64,000 bases of DNA from VRUE01 sp963702175 (GTDB taxonomy: Bacteria; Actinomycetota; Thermoleophilia; Solirubrobacterales; 70-9), in NCBI GenBank assembly GCA_963702175.1, contig OY969721.1:806001-870000 (forward strand). Direction: 5' to 3'. The position numbers and the translations under genes are program-made. Below the pieces are notes generated by a model. That model had not been told where the DNA came from. It saw only the letters and a program-made list of their open reading frames with translations, and did no database searches. Below are positions 16,915 to 26,000 of the stretch, piece after piece; within the stretch, counting starts at the first letter, position 1, and each line of letters opens with the position of its first letter.

Positions 16915-16920
16915 TAAGAT
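16915..16920 (+). promoter_or_regulatory. Candidate leaderless -10 (TAAGAT) for the cupin gene
   Basis: TAAGAT lies 6 nt before the ATG at 16927, without an SD. Confidence 0.45.
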
Positions 16921-16926
16921 GGCGCG

Positions 16927-17283
16927 ATGCCGGGGGTGGAGCCGAAGCGCGTCGAGAAGCCCTGGGGGCACGAGATCTGGTGGGCGCAGACACCTGAGTA
17001 CGCCGCCAAGATCCTCGTAGTTCGCGCAGGGCAAGCACTCTCGCTGCAGTTGCACCGCGAAAAGGACGAGAGCTCCTACCTGTTCTCCGGTCGCATGCGA
17101 CTGAGGAGCGGCCCGACGGAGGATCGCACCGAGGAGCGGATCCTCGAGCCGGGGCAGAGCTGGCAAATCGAGCCCGGCACCGTCCACTCGGTGGAGGCCT
17201 TGGAGGACTCGGTCATCTTCGAGGTCTCGACCCCGCAGCTCGACGACATCGTCCGCCTCGAGGATCGGTACGGGCGCGCCTGA
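16927..17283 (+). CDS. Cupin protein, type II mannose-6-phosphate isomerase-like
   Basis: A 118-residue single-domain cupin. VEKPWGHEIWW at the start, the first cupin motif (SLQLHREKDESSYLFSGRM) with His and Glu ligands, and the second motif (PGTVHSVEALED) match the C-terminal cupin of ManC-type phosphomannose isomerases. Stand-alone versions exist, and whether this one isomerises a sugar phosphate is uncertain. It is followed after 10 bases by the acetyltransferase fusion gene. Confidence 0.85.
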   Translation: MPGVEPKRVEKPWGHEIWWAQTPEYAAKILVVRAGQALSLQLHREKDESSYLFSGRMRLRSGPTEDRTEERILEPGQSWQIEPGTVHSVEALEDSVIFEVSTPQLDDIVRLEDRYGRA

Positions 17284-17293
17284 AGCCCAGCCC

Positions 17294-18313
17294 ATGCGCA
17301 TCGAAATGAGGGTTCGCAGCGCCACCGCCGGCGACGCCCCCCGCATCGCCGAGATTCACGTCCGCTCCTGGCAGGCGGCCTACCGCGACATCCTTCCCGA
17401 CTCCCTGCTCGACGGCCTCTCGGTGTCGGAGCGGGAGCAGAGCTGGGACACGCTTCTGAGCGACGGGGGCGACCGGTGGCTGACGCTCGTCGCGGAGGAC
17501 TCCAGCGGGGTTCTCGTCGGGTTCTGCTCGGTGGCTACGCCGAGCCGCGACGAGGACGCCAGCGAGGCAACGGCGGAGGTCGGCGCCCTCTACGTCGACC
17601 CGGAGCACTGGCGGGAGGGTGCCGGCGGGGTCATGCTCTCGACTGCGCTGGAACAGCTGGGCCAGAAAGGCTGGCACGACGCGATCCTCTGGGTGCTGCC
17701 CGAGAACCAGGCGGCGCTGGCCTTCTACGACCGCTTCGGCTTCCTCGTTGAGGACGGTGTCGAAAAGCGCGAGAAGCGAAGTGGCCGGCCCGTGATCAGG
17801 CTTAGGGCAAGCCTGGACGAGCCGATCCGGCTCGCTCCCTACGACCCGAGCTGGCCGGGCAGATTCGTCGAGGAGCGAGCGGCGCTGAACGAGGCGATCG
17901 GAAGCTGGGCGACAGGCGGCATCCACCACGTCGGCAGCACCGCGGTTCCCGGCCTCGACGCCAAGCCGATCATCGACATCCTCGTCGGGATCGACAGCCT
18001 CGAGGCATCCCGGGTGTGCTTCGGCCCCCTGGCGAAACTCAGCTACCTCTACGCGCCCTACCGAGCCGACGAGATGCACTGGTTCTGTAGGCCGTATCCG
18101 AGCCGCCGCACCCACCACCTCCACCTCGTCCCGATCGACTCGAGCCGGTTCCGCAACGAGCTGTCGTTCCGCGACCGGCTGCGAGCGAATCCAAAGACGG
18201 CCGGGGAGTACACAGCGCTGAAGCGCAACCTCGCGGAGCGGTTCGCCGGTAACCGCGAGGCCTACACCGACGCCAAGGCCGACTTCATTAAGCGCGCCCT
18301 CGAAGCACCGTAG
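17294..18313 (+). CDS. GNAT acetyltransferase fused to a GrpB (UPF0157) domain
   Basis: A 339-residue two-domain protein. Residues about 5-165 are a GNAT N-acetyltransferase (RIAEIHVRSWQAAYRD, GALYVDPEHWREGAGGVML as acetyl-CoA loop, VLPENQAALAFYDRFGF). Residues about 172-335 are a GrpB/UPF0157 domain (IRLAPYDPSWPGRFVEE, HHVGSTAVPGLDAKPIIDI, HHLHLVP), which belongs to the nucleotidyltransferase superfamily. The two usually occur as separate genes. Substrates of both are unknown; fusion suggests they act on one molecule. ATG at 17294, or a second ATG four codons later. Confidence 0.9.
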   Translation: MRIEMRVRSATAGDAPRIAEIHVRSWQAAYRDILPDSLLDGLSVSEREQSWDTLLSDGGDRWLTLVAEDSSGVLVGFCSVATPSRDEDASEATAEVGALYVDPEHWREGAGGVMLSTALEQLGQKGWHDAILWVLPENQAALAFYDRFGFLVEDGVEKREKRSGRPVIRLRASLDEPIRLAPYDPSWPGRFVEERAALNEAIGSWATGGIHHVGSTAVPGLDAKPIIDILVGIDSLEASRVCFGPLAKLSYLYAPYRADEMHWFCRPYPSRRTHHLHLVPIDSSRFRNELSFRDRLRANPKTAGEYTALKRNLAERFAGNREAYTDAKADFIKRALEAP

Positions 18314-18335
18314 AAAAGGATCCGGAACCCCGGAG

Positions 18336-19004
18336 CTACGGCGAGACCAAGGCGATGGTGAACCCGTCGTAACCCTTCCCACCGACGGTCTGAATCGTCG
18401 TGGCGCTGACGCGGGGCTCGGCGGCGATCATCTCGTGCAAGCGCCGTTGAGCCCGAATCTTTGGATCGTCACTCTGCTCGTCCGCCAGCTCACCCGCACG
18501 GACAACGTTGTCGGCGATGATGAGGCTGCCAGGATGAGAGTGCTCGAGCGCCCATGAGAAGTAGTCAGGGCTGTGCTCCTTGTCGGCGTCGATGAAGGTC
18601 AGGTCGAACGGACCAGCGTCCTCGGTGACCAGTTCAGGCAGCACGTCGAGGGCGGGCCCGACTCGAATGTCAACGGCATCTCCAAGCCCGGCCCGATCGA
18701 TGTTCTCCCGCGCGACGTCGGCGTAACCAGGGTTGGCCTCCAGCGTGATCAGACGCCCGTCATCGGGCAGCGCCCGAGCCAGCCATATCGTGCTGTAGCC
18801 GCCCAGCGTGCCGAACTCCAAGATCGTCTTCGCGCCAATCGCCGTGGTCAACAGGTTGAGCAGCTTGCCCTGAGGTGGCGAGACCTGGATCGGCGGCAGC
18901 CCCGTCTTCCCACTCGCCTCGAGCGCAGCGTCAAGCGCCGGGTCGTGAGGGGCCAACAGCCCCGCCACGTACTCATCGACGGCTGCCCAGCGCTTCTGCT
19001 CCAC
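18336..19004 (-). CDS. Class I SAM-dependent O-methyltransferase (caffeoyl-CoA/catechol OMT type)
   Basis: A 222-residue enzyme of the metal-dependent O-methyltransferase family. The SAM motif ILEFGTLGGYSTIWLARAL (60-78), the acidic LITLEANPGY loop, FIDADKEHSPDYF and LIIADNVVRAGEL (metal and substrate region) are all present. The substrate is probably a catechol-like or small aromatic hydroxyl. The start is GTG at 19004. It converges on the GNAT-GrpB gene with 22 bases between stops. Confidence 0.9.
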   Translation of the reverse strand: MEQKRWAAVDEYVAGLLAPHDPALDAALEASGKTGLPPIQVSPPQGKLLNLLTTAIGAKTILEFGTLGGYSTIWLARALPDDGRLITLEANPGYADVARENIDRAGLGDAVDIRVGPALDVLPELVTEDAGPFDLTFIDADKEHSPDYFSWALEHSHPGSLIIADNVVRAGELADEQSDDPKIRAQRRLHEMIAAEPRVSATTIQTVGGKGYDGFTIALVSP

Positions 19005-19052
19005 GCCGTGTGTCTATCAGTCGTGCCTAGAAACCAGGCCGAAGAACCTCAT

Positions 19053-20000
19053 ATGGTGGTGCCGATGAGCAGTCAGCTAGTCCGACTGTTGGCTTGCGGT
19101 TGCTTGGTCGCGACCTTCGCTGCCGCATCCGCTCACGCAGACATCCTGAGGTCTGCCTCGCAGCGCCTACAGATGGAGGAAAAGACCGGTGAGCCGCTTG
19201 CACCGCCGGGCGGCTTCAAAGTACGGGCAAGCAATGGCTATTCGATCTTCGTCTTCGGCGCTCGGGCGTGGAGAGGAAGACCTGCAGCGGTAATGGTCTT
19301 CGCGACCGGCAAGCACGGCGGCGCGATCTATTCAGCCCCGGGGACGGTGACCGAAACCTCGATTCAGGCGGATCTTGCCGCGCTGGGCGAGATCGCGGTC
19401 ACCTTCCGCCCTTCAGGCCAGCTGCGCAAAGCTCGCTCCGTGTGCGACGGAGAGCCTGTCACTTTCGACTCGGGCTACTACGAAGGCACGATTGCGTTCC
19501 GCGGTGAGCAGAACTACACAAAAGTCGAAGCCACGACGGCCCGCGGCGACCTCGGGCCTCTGCTCAACATCGTATGTCCGGGCCTCGTGGGGACAACGGG
19601 CGATCCGTTCCTCCCCGGAGCGGAACTGGAGGTCGTGGGGAACGGACACACCCAAGGCTTGCATCTAAGGGCCGTCAAGAATCATGCACGGGCTCGGACT
19701 AGCTTCGAAGCTTCGGTTTCCGAAGAGAAGGAAGGGATCGGGATCTCAAGATTCATTGGCATGCTCGCTAGCTCCCACGCCTTCGAATACGACCCGAAAG
19801 TCAAAGCCGCGACCGTTAGCCCTCCGGCCCCGTTCTCCGGCACGGCCCACTTCGTCCGCGGCGCAAAATCCGCGAATCGCTGGACCGGAGACCTGACAGT
19901 CGACCTACCTGGCAGGTCAGGAGTGAAGCTGACCGGAAACCAGACATGGGCAAAGCTCGTTCACGCCCATTGGGAGCGGATCGCCAACCTGGCAGGTTGA
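19053..20000 (+). CDS. Secreted protein, paralogue A of a two-copy family
   Basis: About 315 residues (ATG 19053; an in-frame ATG at 19065 is an alternative). A signal peptide (LVRLLACGCLVATFAAASAHA) is followed by a beta-rich protein. Two blocks match the gene at 21307-22308: VTFRPSGQLRKA...C...GYYEGTIAFRGEQNYTKVEA.TARG in the middle, and PPAPFSGTAHF...WTGDLTVDLPG..GVKLTG near the end. No enzymatic motif is visible. The upstream bases 19022-19047 resemble the island-end repeat at 21302. Function unknown. Confidence 0.65.
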   Translation: MVVPMSSQLVRLLACGCLVATFAAASAHADILRSASQRLQMEEKTGEPLAPPGGFKVRASNGYSIFVFGARAWRGRPAAVMVFATGKHGGAIYSAPGTVTETSIQADLAALGEIAVTFRPSGQLRKARSVCDGEPVTFDSGYYEGTIAFRGEQNYTKVEATTARGDLGPLLNIVCPGLVGTTGDPFLPGAELEVVGNGHTQGLHLRAVKNHARARTSFEASVSEEKEGIGISRFIGMLASSHAFEYDPKVKAATVSPPAPFSGTAHFVRGAKSANRWTGDLTVDLPGRSGVKLTGNQTWAKLVHAHWERIANLAG

Positions 20001-20023
20001 CTCGGGCGAGGCGCAGTTTGGAA

Positions 20024-20070
20024 CGCGCCCGACAGGATTCGAACCTGTGACCTTCGGTTTCGTAGACCGA
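20024..20070 (-). pseudogene. 3' fragment of a tRNA-Arg(ACG)
   Basis: On the minus strand this gives an intact anticodon arm (TCGGT-CTACGAA-ACCGA, anticodon ACG), variable loop AGGTC, T-arm (ACAGG-TTCGAAT-CCTGT) and 3' acceptor strand CGGGCGC. The sequence on its 5' side does not supply a complementary acceptor strand or a normal D-arm, so it is not a working tRNA. A clean 3' half is what is left behind when an integrative element recombines into a tRNA gene. No intact partner tRNA is seen in the window. Confidence 0.6.
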
Positions 20071-20208
20071 GCCGGTGAGTCGGCTGGACTACGTGGGGCT
20101 AGATTTCAAGCGGTTTTCAGCGGACCGAGTCCCGCTGGGATCGGCCGGAATCTGTGGGGCCATGTAGCCCCATTTGTGCCACGGGGACCCTCATCTCGAC
20201 TCCCGCAA

Positions 20209-20838
20209 TTAGTACGCGGTGTGCCCGGGTGGGGTCGCGTCCTCGACCGATGGATCGACCTCGCGAACCCGGCGTCGCAGATCGGGATGGGCCAAGAAGG
20301 CGTCGACCAGCGCCCGCGAGCCGCCGATGCACGTCCAATCGTCGTCCCACAAAGTCGAGAAAAGCCACGAGCGATCGGCCGGAAACATCAGATCCGGCAA
20401 GACTCCCTTCCAACAGTCCTCGCGCCAGGCACGGGCCTGCTCGGGGCCTGCCTCGATGAGCACATACGGCCAGTCGGCGTAGAACCTCACTCGCTGTGCA
20501 CCGTCGAAAATGAGGTCCGTAGCCCCTGAGTCGAGATAGCCAAGCCACCACAGCCGCGGCCCGGAGTGCTCGCTGAGCACAGCCAGCACTCCGGCCTCAT
20601 GACGGTCCCATTCCTTGTCCAGTTGCTCCCACGCCTCCCGCGATGACGCAGCCTGTTGATCACCAGTGCCGGGCAGTTCCAGGGTGGCGTACGCCTCGAA
20701 CACCGGAGGGATCGCGGACGTGATCTTTAGTCCGCTCTCAGTGTTCTCCTCGACCCATGAGATCTCAGCATCGCGGCCAATACGCCACGCACGACCGTCC
20801 TCGCTGTGCCAGATGTCTGTCTCACGGTTGTCCGTCAT
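20209..20838 (-). CDS. Hypothetical protein (209 aa)
   Basis: Starts at the ATG at 20838 (MTDNRETDIWHSEDGRAWRI). It is soluble and rich in Trp and acidic residues, with segments such as WWLGYLDSGATDLIFDGAQRVRFYADWPYVLIEAG and DDDWTCIGGSRALVDAFLAHPDL. No family is recognised. The composition suggests a conserved alpha/beta protein of the kind often found beside toxins and mobile DNA, but nothing shows an activity. Its stop is 140 bases from the tRNA fragment. Confidence 0.55.
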   Translation of the reverse strand: MTDNRETDIWHSEDGRAWRIGRDAEISWVEENTESGLKITSAIPPVFEAYATLELPGTGDQQAASSREAWEQLDKEWDRHEAGVLAVLSEHSGPRLWWLGYLDSGATDLIFDGAQRVRFYADWPYVLIEAGPEQARAWREDCWKGVLPDLMFPADRSWLFSTLWDDDWTCIGGSRALVDAFLAHPDLRRRVREVDPSVEDATPPGHTAY

Positions 20839-21010
20839 CAGCCCGACTGTATGCAGTCCATCCAGGGGAGGAGTCCTCGATGGGACTCTCAAGCAGGCGC
20901 GAGAGTGCGGTCTGCTCCAGACTACGTTGACGGAACCCGACCTTCTCGAGGCATGGAAGAGGGGTAGTGGGTCAGTTGAAACGAAGCGCTTGCTCCGCGG
21001 CCCGACCCGG

Positions 21011-21217
21011 CTAGCGACGGAGCAACTTGACTCGCAGCTTCTTGCTGTAGTCGTACAGCGGCAACGCCACGGCCCCCGCGACAACGACCCCGGTCCAGCC
21101 TTTGGACAGCAGACCCACCTGGATCGCGACCCCGATCACGACGACGGCCACAACCAGCGGCAGCCACGCCCAAGCCTTCCAGCTTGTCGCAGGGTGTCGG
21201 GCAGTGGCGCGAGTCAT
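21011..21217 (-). CDS. Small two-TM membrane protein (68 aa)
   Basis: From ATG 21217 the protein reads MTRATARHPATSWKAW and then has two hydrophobic helices (LPLVVAVVVIGVAIQVGLL and GVVVAGAVALPLYDY) and a basic C-terminus (KKLRVKLLRR). A start 11 codons further upstream at 21250 is possible. No recognised family. It lies between the hypothetical gene and the left end of the island. Confidence 0.45.
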   Translation of the reverse strand: MTRATARHPATSWKAWAWLPLVVAVVVIGVAIQVGLLSKGWTGVVVAGAVALPLYDYSKKLRVKLLRR

Positions 21218-21305
21218 CTCGGAACGGAGGATAGTCCAGCAGCGCCGCAATCTCTTCGAGGCTCCAGGGCCGGGGGGCGTTAGCGCGCCGCCCCGCCAAT
21301 CCGTG

Positions 21306-21350
21306 CCTAGAAGCCAAGCGCGAACTTGGCGTCCTCGGACATCATCTCCG
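21306..21350. repeat. 45-bp direct repeat, left copy (displaced DUF59 3' end)
   Basis: This segment equals 32458-32502 at 44 of 45 positions in the same orientation. The right copy is the last 14 codons and stop of the DUF59 gene. The left copy is fused in frame to the end of a secreted protein, so the same peptide EMMSEDAKFALGF ends both proteins. The arrangement fits attL/attR of an integrated element. Confidence 0.85.
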
Positions 21351-22308
21351 ACAACATGGCGCGTGATTTACCTGCAAACTGGCTACTTCTGGTCACCGTG
21401 GGGACGGCTGTGGGGATGTTCCCGAGGCAGCGCTTGTTCAGGCAGAGCTTGGATTTGTACGCCGGCCCAGTGAGCTGCACAGTGTCGGCCCCCGGCAGGT
21501 CGACCGCAAGCGTCCCCTGCCATTCGGTTATTCCCGCAAACACACGAAAGCTCGCCGTACCGCTAAAGGGAGAAGGAGGCATGACGGTCGCGGAGTCTGG
21601 TCGGGTACCTGGCCCCTCGATAGCGAAGCTGCTTGCCTGCGCTTGAGCGAGTGCGACTCTCGCGATCAACATGCCAAGTCGTTTTTCGGCAAACGACACA
21701 AAGTGGTAAGTGTCGCCGGCGAAGACCGAGTCAGTTGCTCTGAACGCATTGAAGAGAACGGCCCTCCCAGGAGACCTTGCGGTTGCGGTCAGGGAGTAGC
21801 CGGGCATATCTCTGGCGCGACCAATCCCGATCTCAGATCGCTTGCAGACTTCCTTGAAGCTCCGATAGATGTAGCCACGTGCATGGGAGGCCTCGACCTT
21901 CGTGAATCCTCCCTCGCCCTCGAATCTGATCGTCCCTCTAAACACCCCAGCTTGCTTGATCGAGTCCCGGCCTTTGCAGAATGCTGCGGCTCGATAAGGC
22001 TCGCCCGACGGCTGGAAGCCCACAGAGACCCTTCCGAGCCCAGGGAACGTCGCCTCGATTCGGTTAGACAGTCCCTCCACGGGATGGATGACGTAAATCG
22101 CCGAGCTGTCCTGCTTTGTGGCCGTCAGTTCGACACGCCCGCCCATATGTTCAATGGTTATCACGAAGCCCTGCGTACCCTGGACGACCAGCTGGCTTCT
22201 TTGTTCAGCCGGGAAAGTGATGTAGCCCGGTTTCGCGGATGCGATCGGCGACGCCGCAAGCATCGCCGCCACCGTCGCCACCAGCAAAGACCCCGTGCGT
22301 ACCTTCAT
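21307..22308 (-). CDS. Secreted protein, paralogue B, with a borrowed DUF59 C-terminal tail
   Basis: A 333-residue exported protein with signal peptide MKVRTGSLLVATVAAMLAASPIASA. The middle block (VGFQPSGEPYRAAAFC...GVFRGTIRFEGEGGFTKVEASHARG) and the PPSPFSGTASF...WQGTLAVDLPG..TVQLTG block match the gene at 19053. The last 13 residues, EMMSEDAKFALGF, belong to the 45-bp repeat and are identical to the end of the DUF59 protein, so the natural C-terminus has been replaced at the island junction. Function unknown. Confidence 0.65.
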   Translation of the reverse strand: MKVRTGSLLVATVAAMLAASPIASAKPGYITFPAEQRSQLVVQGTQGFVITIEHMGGRVELTATKQDSSAIYVIHPVEGLSNRIEATFPGLGRVSVGFQPSGEPYRAAAFCKGRDSIKQAGVFRGTIRFEGEGGFTKVEASHARGYIYRSFKEVCKRSEIGIGRARDMPGYSLTATARSPGRAVLFNAFRATDSVFAGDTYHFVSFAEKRLGMLIARVALAQAQASSFAIEGPGTRPDSATVMPPSPFSGTASFRVFAGITEWQGTLAVDLPGADTVQLTGPAYKSKLCLNKRCLGNIPTAVPTVTRSSQFAGKSRAMLSEMMSEDAKFALGF

Positions 22309-22498
22309 TCTAGGTCATGCTATTCGAGCTGCCTGATGCGGGCCGCTTCGGGCAATCAGCCGTGGCGCGGCCTTAGACGGCGACGAAGCGAGAACCATCA
22401 CGACGGCTCGCTCTTGCATCAATTGTTCGGCCCGATCCCAGTAAAAGGTCCAACAGGGGGGCTCTGCCGAGCCCGGATAACCCCGCACGACGGCGAAT

Positions 22499-22531
22499 TG
22501 AGCCGGACCGAGCTCCACGGAGACCGTGATC
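22499..22531. mobile_element. Solo terminal inverted repeat of an IS3-type element
   Basis: TGAGCCGGACC followed after four bases by TCCACGGAGACCGTGAT matches the right end of the complete IS at 29708-31014 in 28 or more positions. No transposase reading frame follows, so this is a relic of a related insertion. Confidence 0.55.
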
Positions 22532-22567
22532 TACCCCGAAAATTTTGGCGGCACGCCCGAAGGAAAA

Positions 22568-22791
22568 TCAGGCGGTCGGGCCACGTGTGCTCGACCCCCG
22601 TTCGCGAAACCAGAGAATGATTCCGACGATCAGGGCCAACATGGGTCCCACCGTGGACTTCCCAGACCTTCGGTCACTACGTCAACTACCACGTAGATCG
22701 ACACTATCCCCAGATAAGCGACCAGAACAGCCTTAAACAAGCGCCTGACTCCATCCGGGTCCTCCTCGAGGTCGTGAGCTTCGACACCCAC
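22568..22791 (-). pseudogene. Frameshifted small membrane protein gene
   Basis: Two overlapping frames each encode one helix. Frame one (GTG 22791 to TGA 22630) gives an acidic start and FKAVLVAYLGIVSIYVVVDVV; frame two (ATG 22642 to TGA 22568) gives MLALIVGIILWFRERGSS. Joined by one frame change they would make a normal two-helix membrane protein of about 75 residues. The rest of 22309-22846 shows nothing else beyond the solo IS end. Confidence 0.35.
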
Positions 22792-22846
22792 AGCCTCTTG
22801 GCGGGCCCGGATGGCCTCTCAGCGGTTCACAACGTGTGTAGGCGGG

Positions 22847-23038
22847 TCAGCTAGCCGGTGACTCCTCTTTGGTAGACGATTCCGCCCTCCGCTTGTCCCT
22901 GCGGTAGGCATCCAATGCCCAGACCGCACCTAGTGCACAGGCCGCCGCAGGCCACAGCTCTCCCTCGATCAGACCGTATGCCATCGCGAGCAGACTCGCA
23001 GCTGCCAGAACCAGCATTCCTTTGCCTTGCAGTCTCAT
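22847..23038 (-). CDS. Small two-TM membrane protein, candidate immunity protein of the Rhs gene
   Basis: A 63-residue protein with two hydrophobic helices (GMLVLAAASLLAMAYGLIEG and PAAACALGAVWALDAY) and a charged tail RRDKRRAESSTKEES. It starts 41 bases after the stop of the giant Rhs/YD gene on the same strand, the standard place for an immunity gene of a polymorphic toxin. The Rhs C-terminal domain ends in hydrophobic Gly-rich segments and may act on membranes, and membrane toxins are typically neutralised by small membrane proteins. The pairing is an inference from position and topology. Confidence 0.5.
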   Translation of the reverse strand: MRLQGKGMLVLAAASLLAMAYGLIEGELWPAAACALGAVWALDAYRRDKRRAESSTKEESPAS

Positions 23039-23079
23039 CGATACGAAGGATATTGGAAACGACAGCTAGATCGTGCGCT

Positions 23080-26000
23080 TCAACAGAGGCCAAATATGCC
23101 CGCGCCACTCAGAACGACCCCAAGGATACCGAGTCTCCTTCCAACCATGCCAAGCCCTCCTTGGATCTTCTTCCCTGCCTCGGCAACCCTCCCTGCCCGC
23201 TGTTCAATGAGGAACCCGCCGCCCGTTGCGATAGCCCCTGCATCGCTACACGACGTTGCTTCATCGGCAGCCTTCAGGAAGGACGTGGCCTTATTCAGTG
23301 CCTCCTTCACCTCGTCTTCCCAAGGCAGCTTGGGGAGGGACATCATGCTGCGACGATTGCTTTCAGCCCTCTTCTCTCGAACGAGAGCCCTAACCCTTGC
23401 TATCGATTTCCGCACTCGCTCTTTTGCTTTGCTAAGCGCTTTTGCGCAGCTTTTTTTGCCAGAGCATTTTTCCCCAGTCAAGTCAAAGTTGTTGACCGGA
23501 TCGCCAGCCGCATACTCATAAGCATTGGCCGAGCCGCCTAGAACCGGATCGGGGGACAAGAACCTCCCCATCGCCGGCACATAGCTCCTCACCCCCATCT
23601 GGATCACACCGGATGGAAGCTCCGTGCGGCGACTCTTGCCACCAAGCCATCCATACTTTCCCGGCGTGGTCCCCTTCGGATTACCGAACTCGTCGAACTC
23701 GAAGGTGGCCAACGGTTTGGTCGCTTCGGTGCTGAGGCTAGCGGTAGCGACGATGTCGCCGTGCAGGTTGGTCAGTTGGAGAGTCGTGCCGGTTGCGCTG
23801 TCTTGGATCGCGGCCAGGCTCCCGCCGATACCACCGATGCTGCGTGACCAGCTTGAGCCTCGGTCGATCCAGGCGGGCGAGTCGGAGCCGCCGGCGTAGT
23901 GGTAGATCTCGGTGCCGCTTTTGCTACCACTTTGGACACGGCGGCGTTGTCTCAGGGAGGCGTCGAGATCATAGGTATTCGTGATTCCGTCCTGGGCCTG
24001 ACTGCGAATCAAGTCGTTGCTGTAGTAGGTCGAGGTCAGCGTGCCGCCGCCTGAGAAGGCTTTGGGGAGGCTAGTGATCCTGCCGAAGTTGTCATAAGAG
24101 AGTTCGGCGCCGAGCAGGCGATCGCCTGTGTCGTAGATGTAGCTCTGGGTTTTGCCAGCAGAGGTCGTGTCGCAGGCACCGCCGATGCCGGGTTCCCGCG
24201 TGACCAATGATTTGCGGTTGGAGTTGGCGTCGTAGCTGTATTCACGGGTGGTGCAGGAGCCGCCTTTCGGCGTGTCCTTGACCAGCGTGAGGCGGCCCGC
24301 ATTGTCGTAGGAGTACTGCTGCGAAGAGAGGTTGCTCGTGTGGGAGAGCCGCTGGCCGTGGATCGACTCTTCGACGTCGAAGTCGAGCCAGGTGCATTCG
24401 GTGACACAGTTGAGTGTCTTCACATAGCTCAGGTGGACAGGGGCGCCGGTCTCGTCATAGGTGGCCGTGGCCGTCAGGCCATTCGGCAGGCCGCGTTGGG
24501 TGATGTTGCCGTCGGCGTCATAGCTCGCGGTGAAGGTGCCGGCGGCGGAGTCTTGTAGTTTGACCAGCAGGCCGGAGTTCGCGTCATAGCTGAAGGTCTG
24601 CGTTCCCTTGCCGTCATAGATCGAGACCGGGCGGTTCAGCAGGTCATAGGAGAAAGTCGAGGTATTGCCGTCGGCGTCTTCGTAGGAGAAGACGCGGCCC
24701 AAGCCGTCATAGGTCGTAGTCGTCGCCTGGCTGTCGAAGGAGGCGCATTCTTTTTCGCAGGCGAAGCGCTGGGTTTCCATCCTCCCGGTGCTCGGGTTGT
24801 AGAGGGTCTCGGTCGCTGGGAGCGAGACGCCGCCACCTTCCTGTTTCGTACTCGTCGGTCGTCCGGCGGCGTCGTAGGTCGTAATCGTTTTCCGGGTGCT
24901 GGAGGAGCCGCCACCGGGGCTTTGGACCACTTCGAGTGGCTGGCCAAGCGCGTTGTAGGAGGCGTACTTGGTGACGAGCAGTTCGGGGTAGCCTTCCGCT
25001 TTGGGCTGAGCGGCCGGCAGTACCTTACAGGGCAGGTTGGCCAAGGTGGGCTTGTTCCTGCAGTCGGGATCGGGGCTGGCTCCACCGGAGGTGTAGTAGA
25101 TGGTCTTGGTCGTGCGGGCGTCTTTGCCTTCGGGTTCGGCCGGCAGGCTCCGTTCAGTTGGCAGCCCGCTTTCTTTGTCATAGGCGATGCGGGTGCGCAG
25201 GTTGAGGCCGAAGGGGTCGACGATCGTTTCCGTCGGCTTTCTCAGCGCCCAGTCGTATTTCGTTTCGGTGATCCGGGCGTCGGCGTCGGTTCCTTTGCCT
25301 GTGCTCGCCGCAATTGTCACTCTCGTTGGCAAGTGGTACTGCGGGGTGCCCGCGGGCGGAGGGGGAGCTTTGCCGTCGTCGTCGTAGTGGATCGTCGTGT
25401 GGGTGCGAGCCGGTACTGTCACGCCCGATTCGACAAGGCGAGTCTCGTGCAGCGGGCCCCATTCCTCCTGCATCTCCGTGCCGTCGGCGTTGTAGGTCCG
25501 TTTGGTGTCGAGCTCTTTTGAGCGTTTGACCGATTCCGATCCCGCCGCCAGGGCGCGCAGGCGGTTCTGGGCGCTCAGCTCGCGAACGGCGTTGCCGTGC
25601 TCATCGGTTTCGGCGGTCGTGATCGAGGGGGCTGTGGTGCCGGCGCCAGAAGGCGTAGCCGTGTTGACCTGCTGGCCTTCTGCGTCCATGTAGTGGACGG
25701 TGGCGCGCGAGTAGCTCGAGGGCGGGCTCGAAGGCACCTGGTCGGGCGGGAAGATCGCCGTGGCGTCGGTGGGGAGGTCCTCCTGCCCCCACTGGCCGAC
25801 GGCGCCCGGGCTCATGTCGTAGGGGGCGCCGGCGCCACTCACCGGCACGCCGTAGGCGATCGTCGTTTGCGCGAATAGCGATTCGTAGTTGGGCATGCCG
25901 CGGTTGACTTTGAGCAGGCGGCCGCTGGCTTTTTCTTCCTGGAAGGTGCCGTAGTCGAAGTACCACCAAGCCTCTCCCGGGACCTTGAGCGTTTTGACCT

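Noticed and set aside
20022..20100. A functional tRNA-Arg gene
   Set aside because: The 3' half is perfect, but the upstream sequence gives no acceptor pairing with CGGGCGC and no normal D-arm, so it is reported as a fragment.
21643..22620. 325-codon plus-strand frame opposite the secreted paralogue B
   Set aside because: Arg/Cys-rich composition, no start signal; the opposite strand has a signal peptide and a paralogue.
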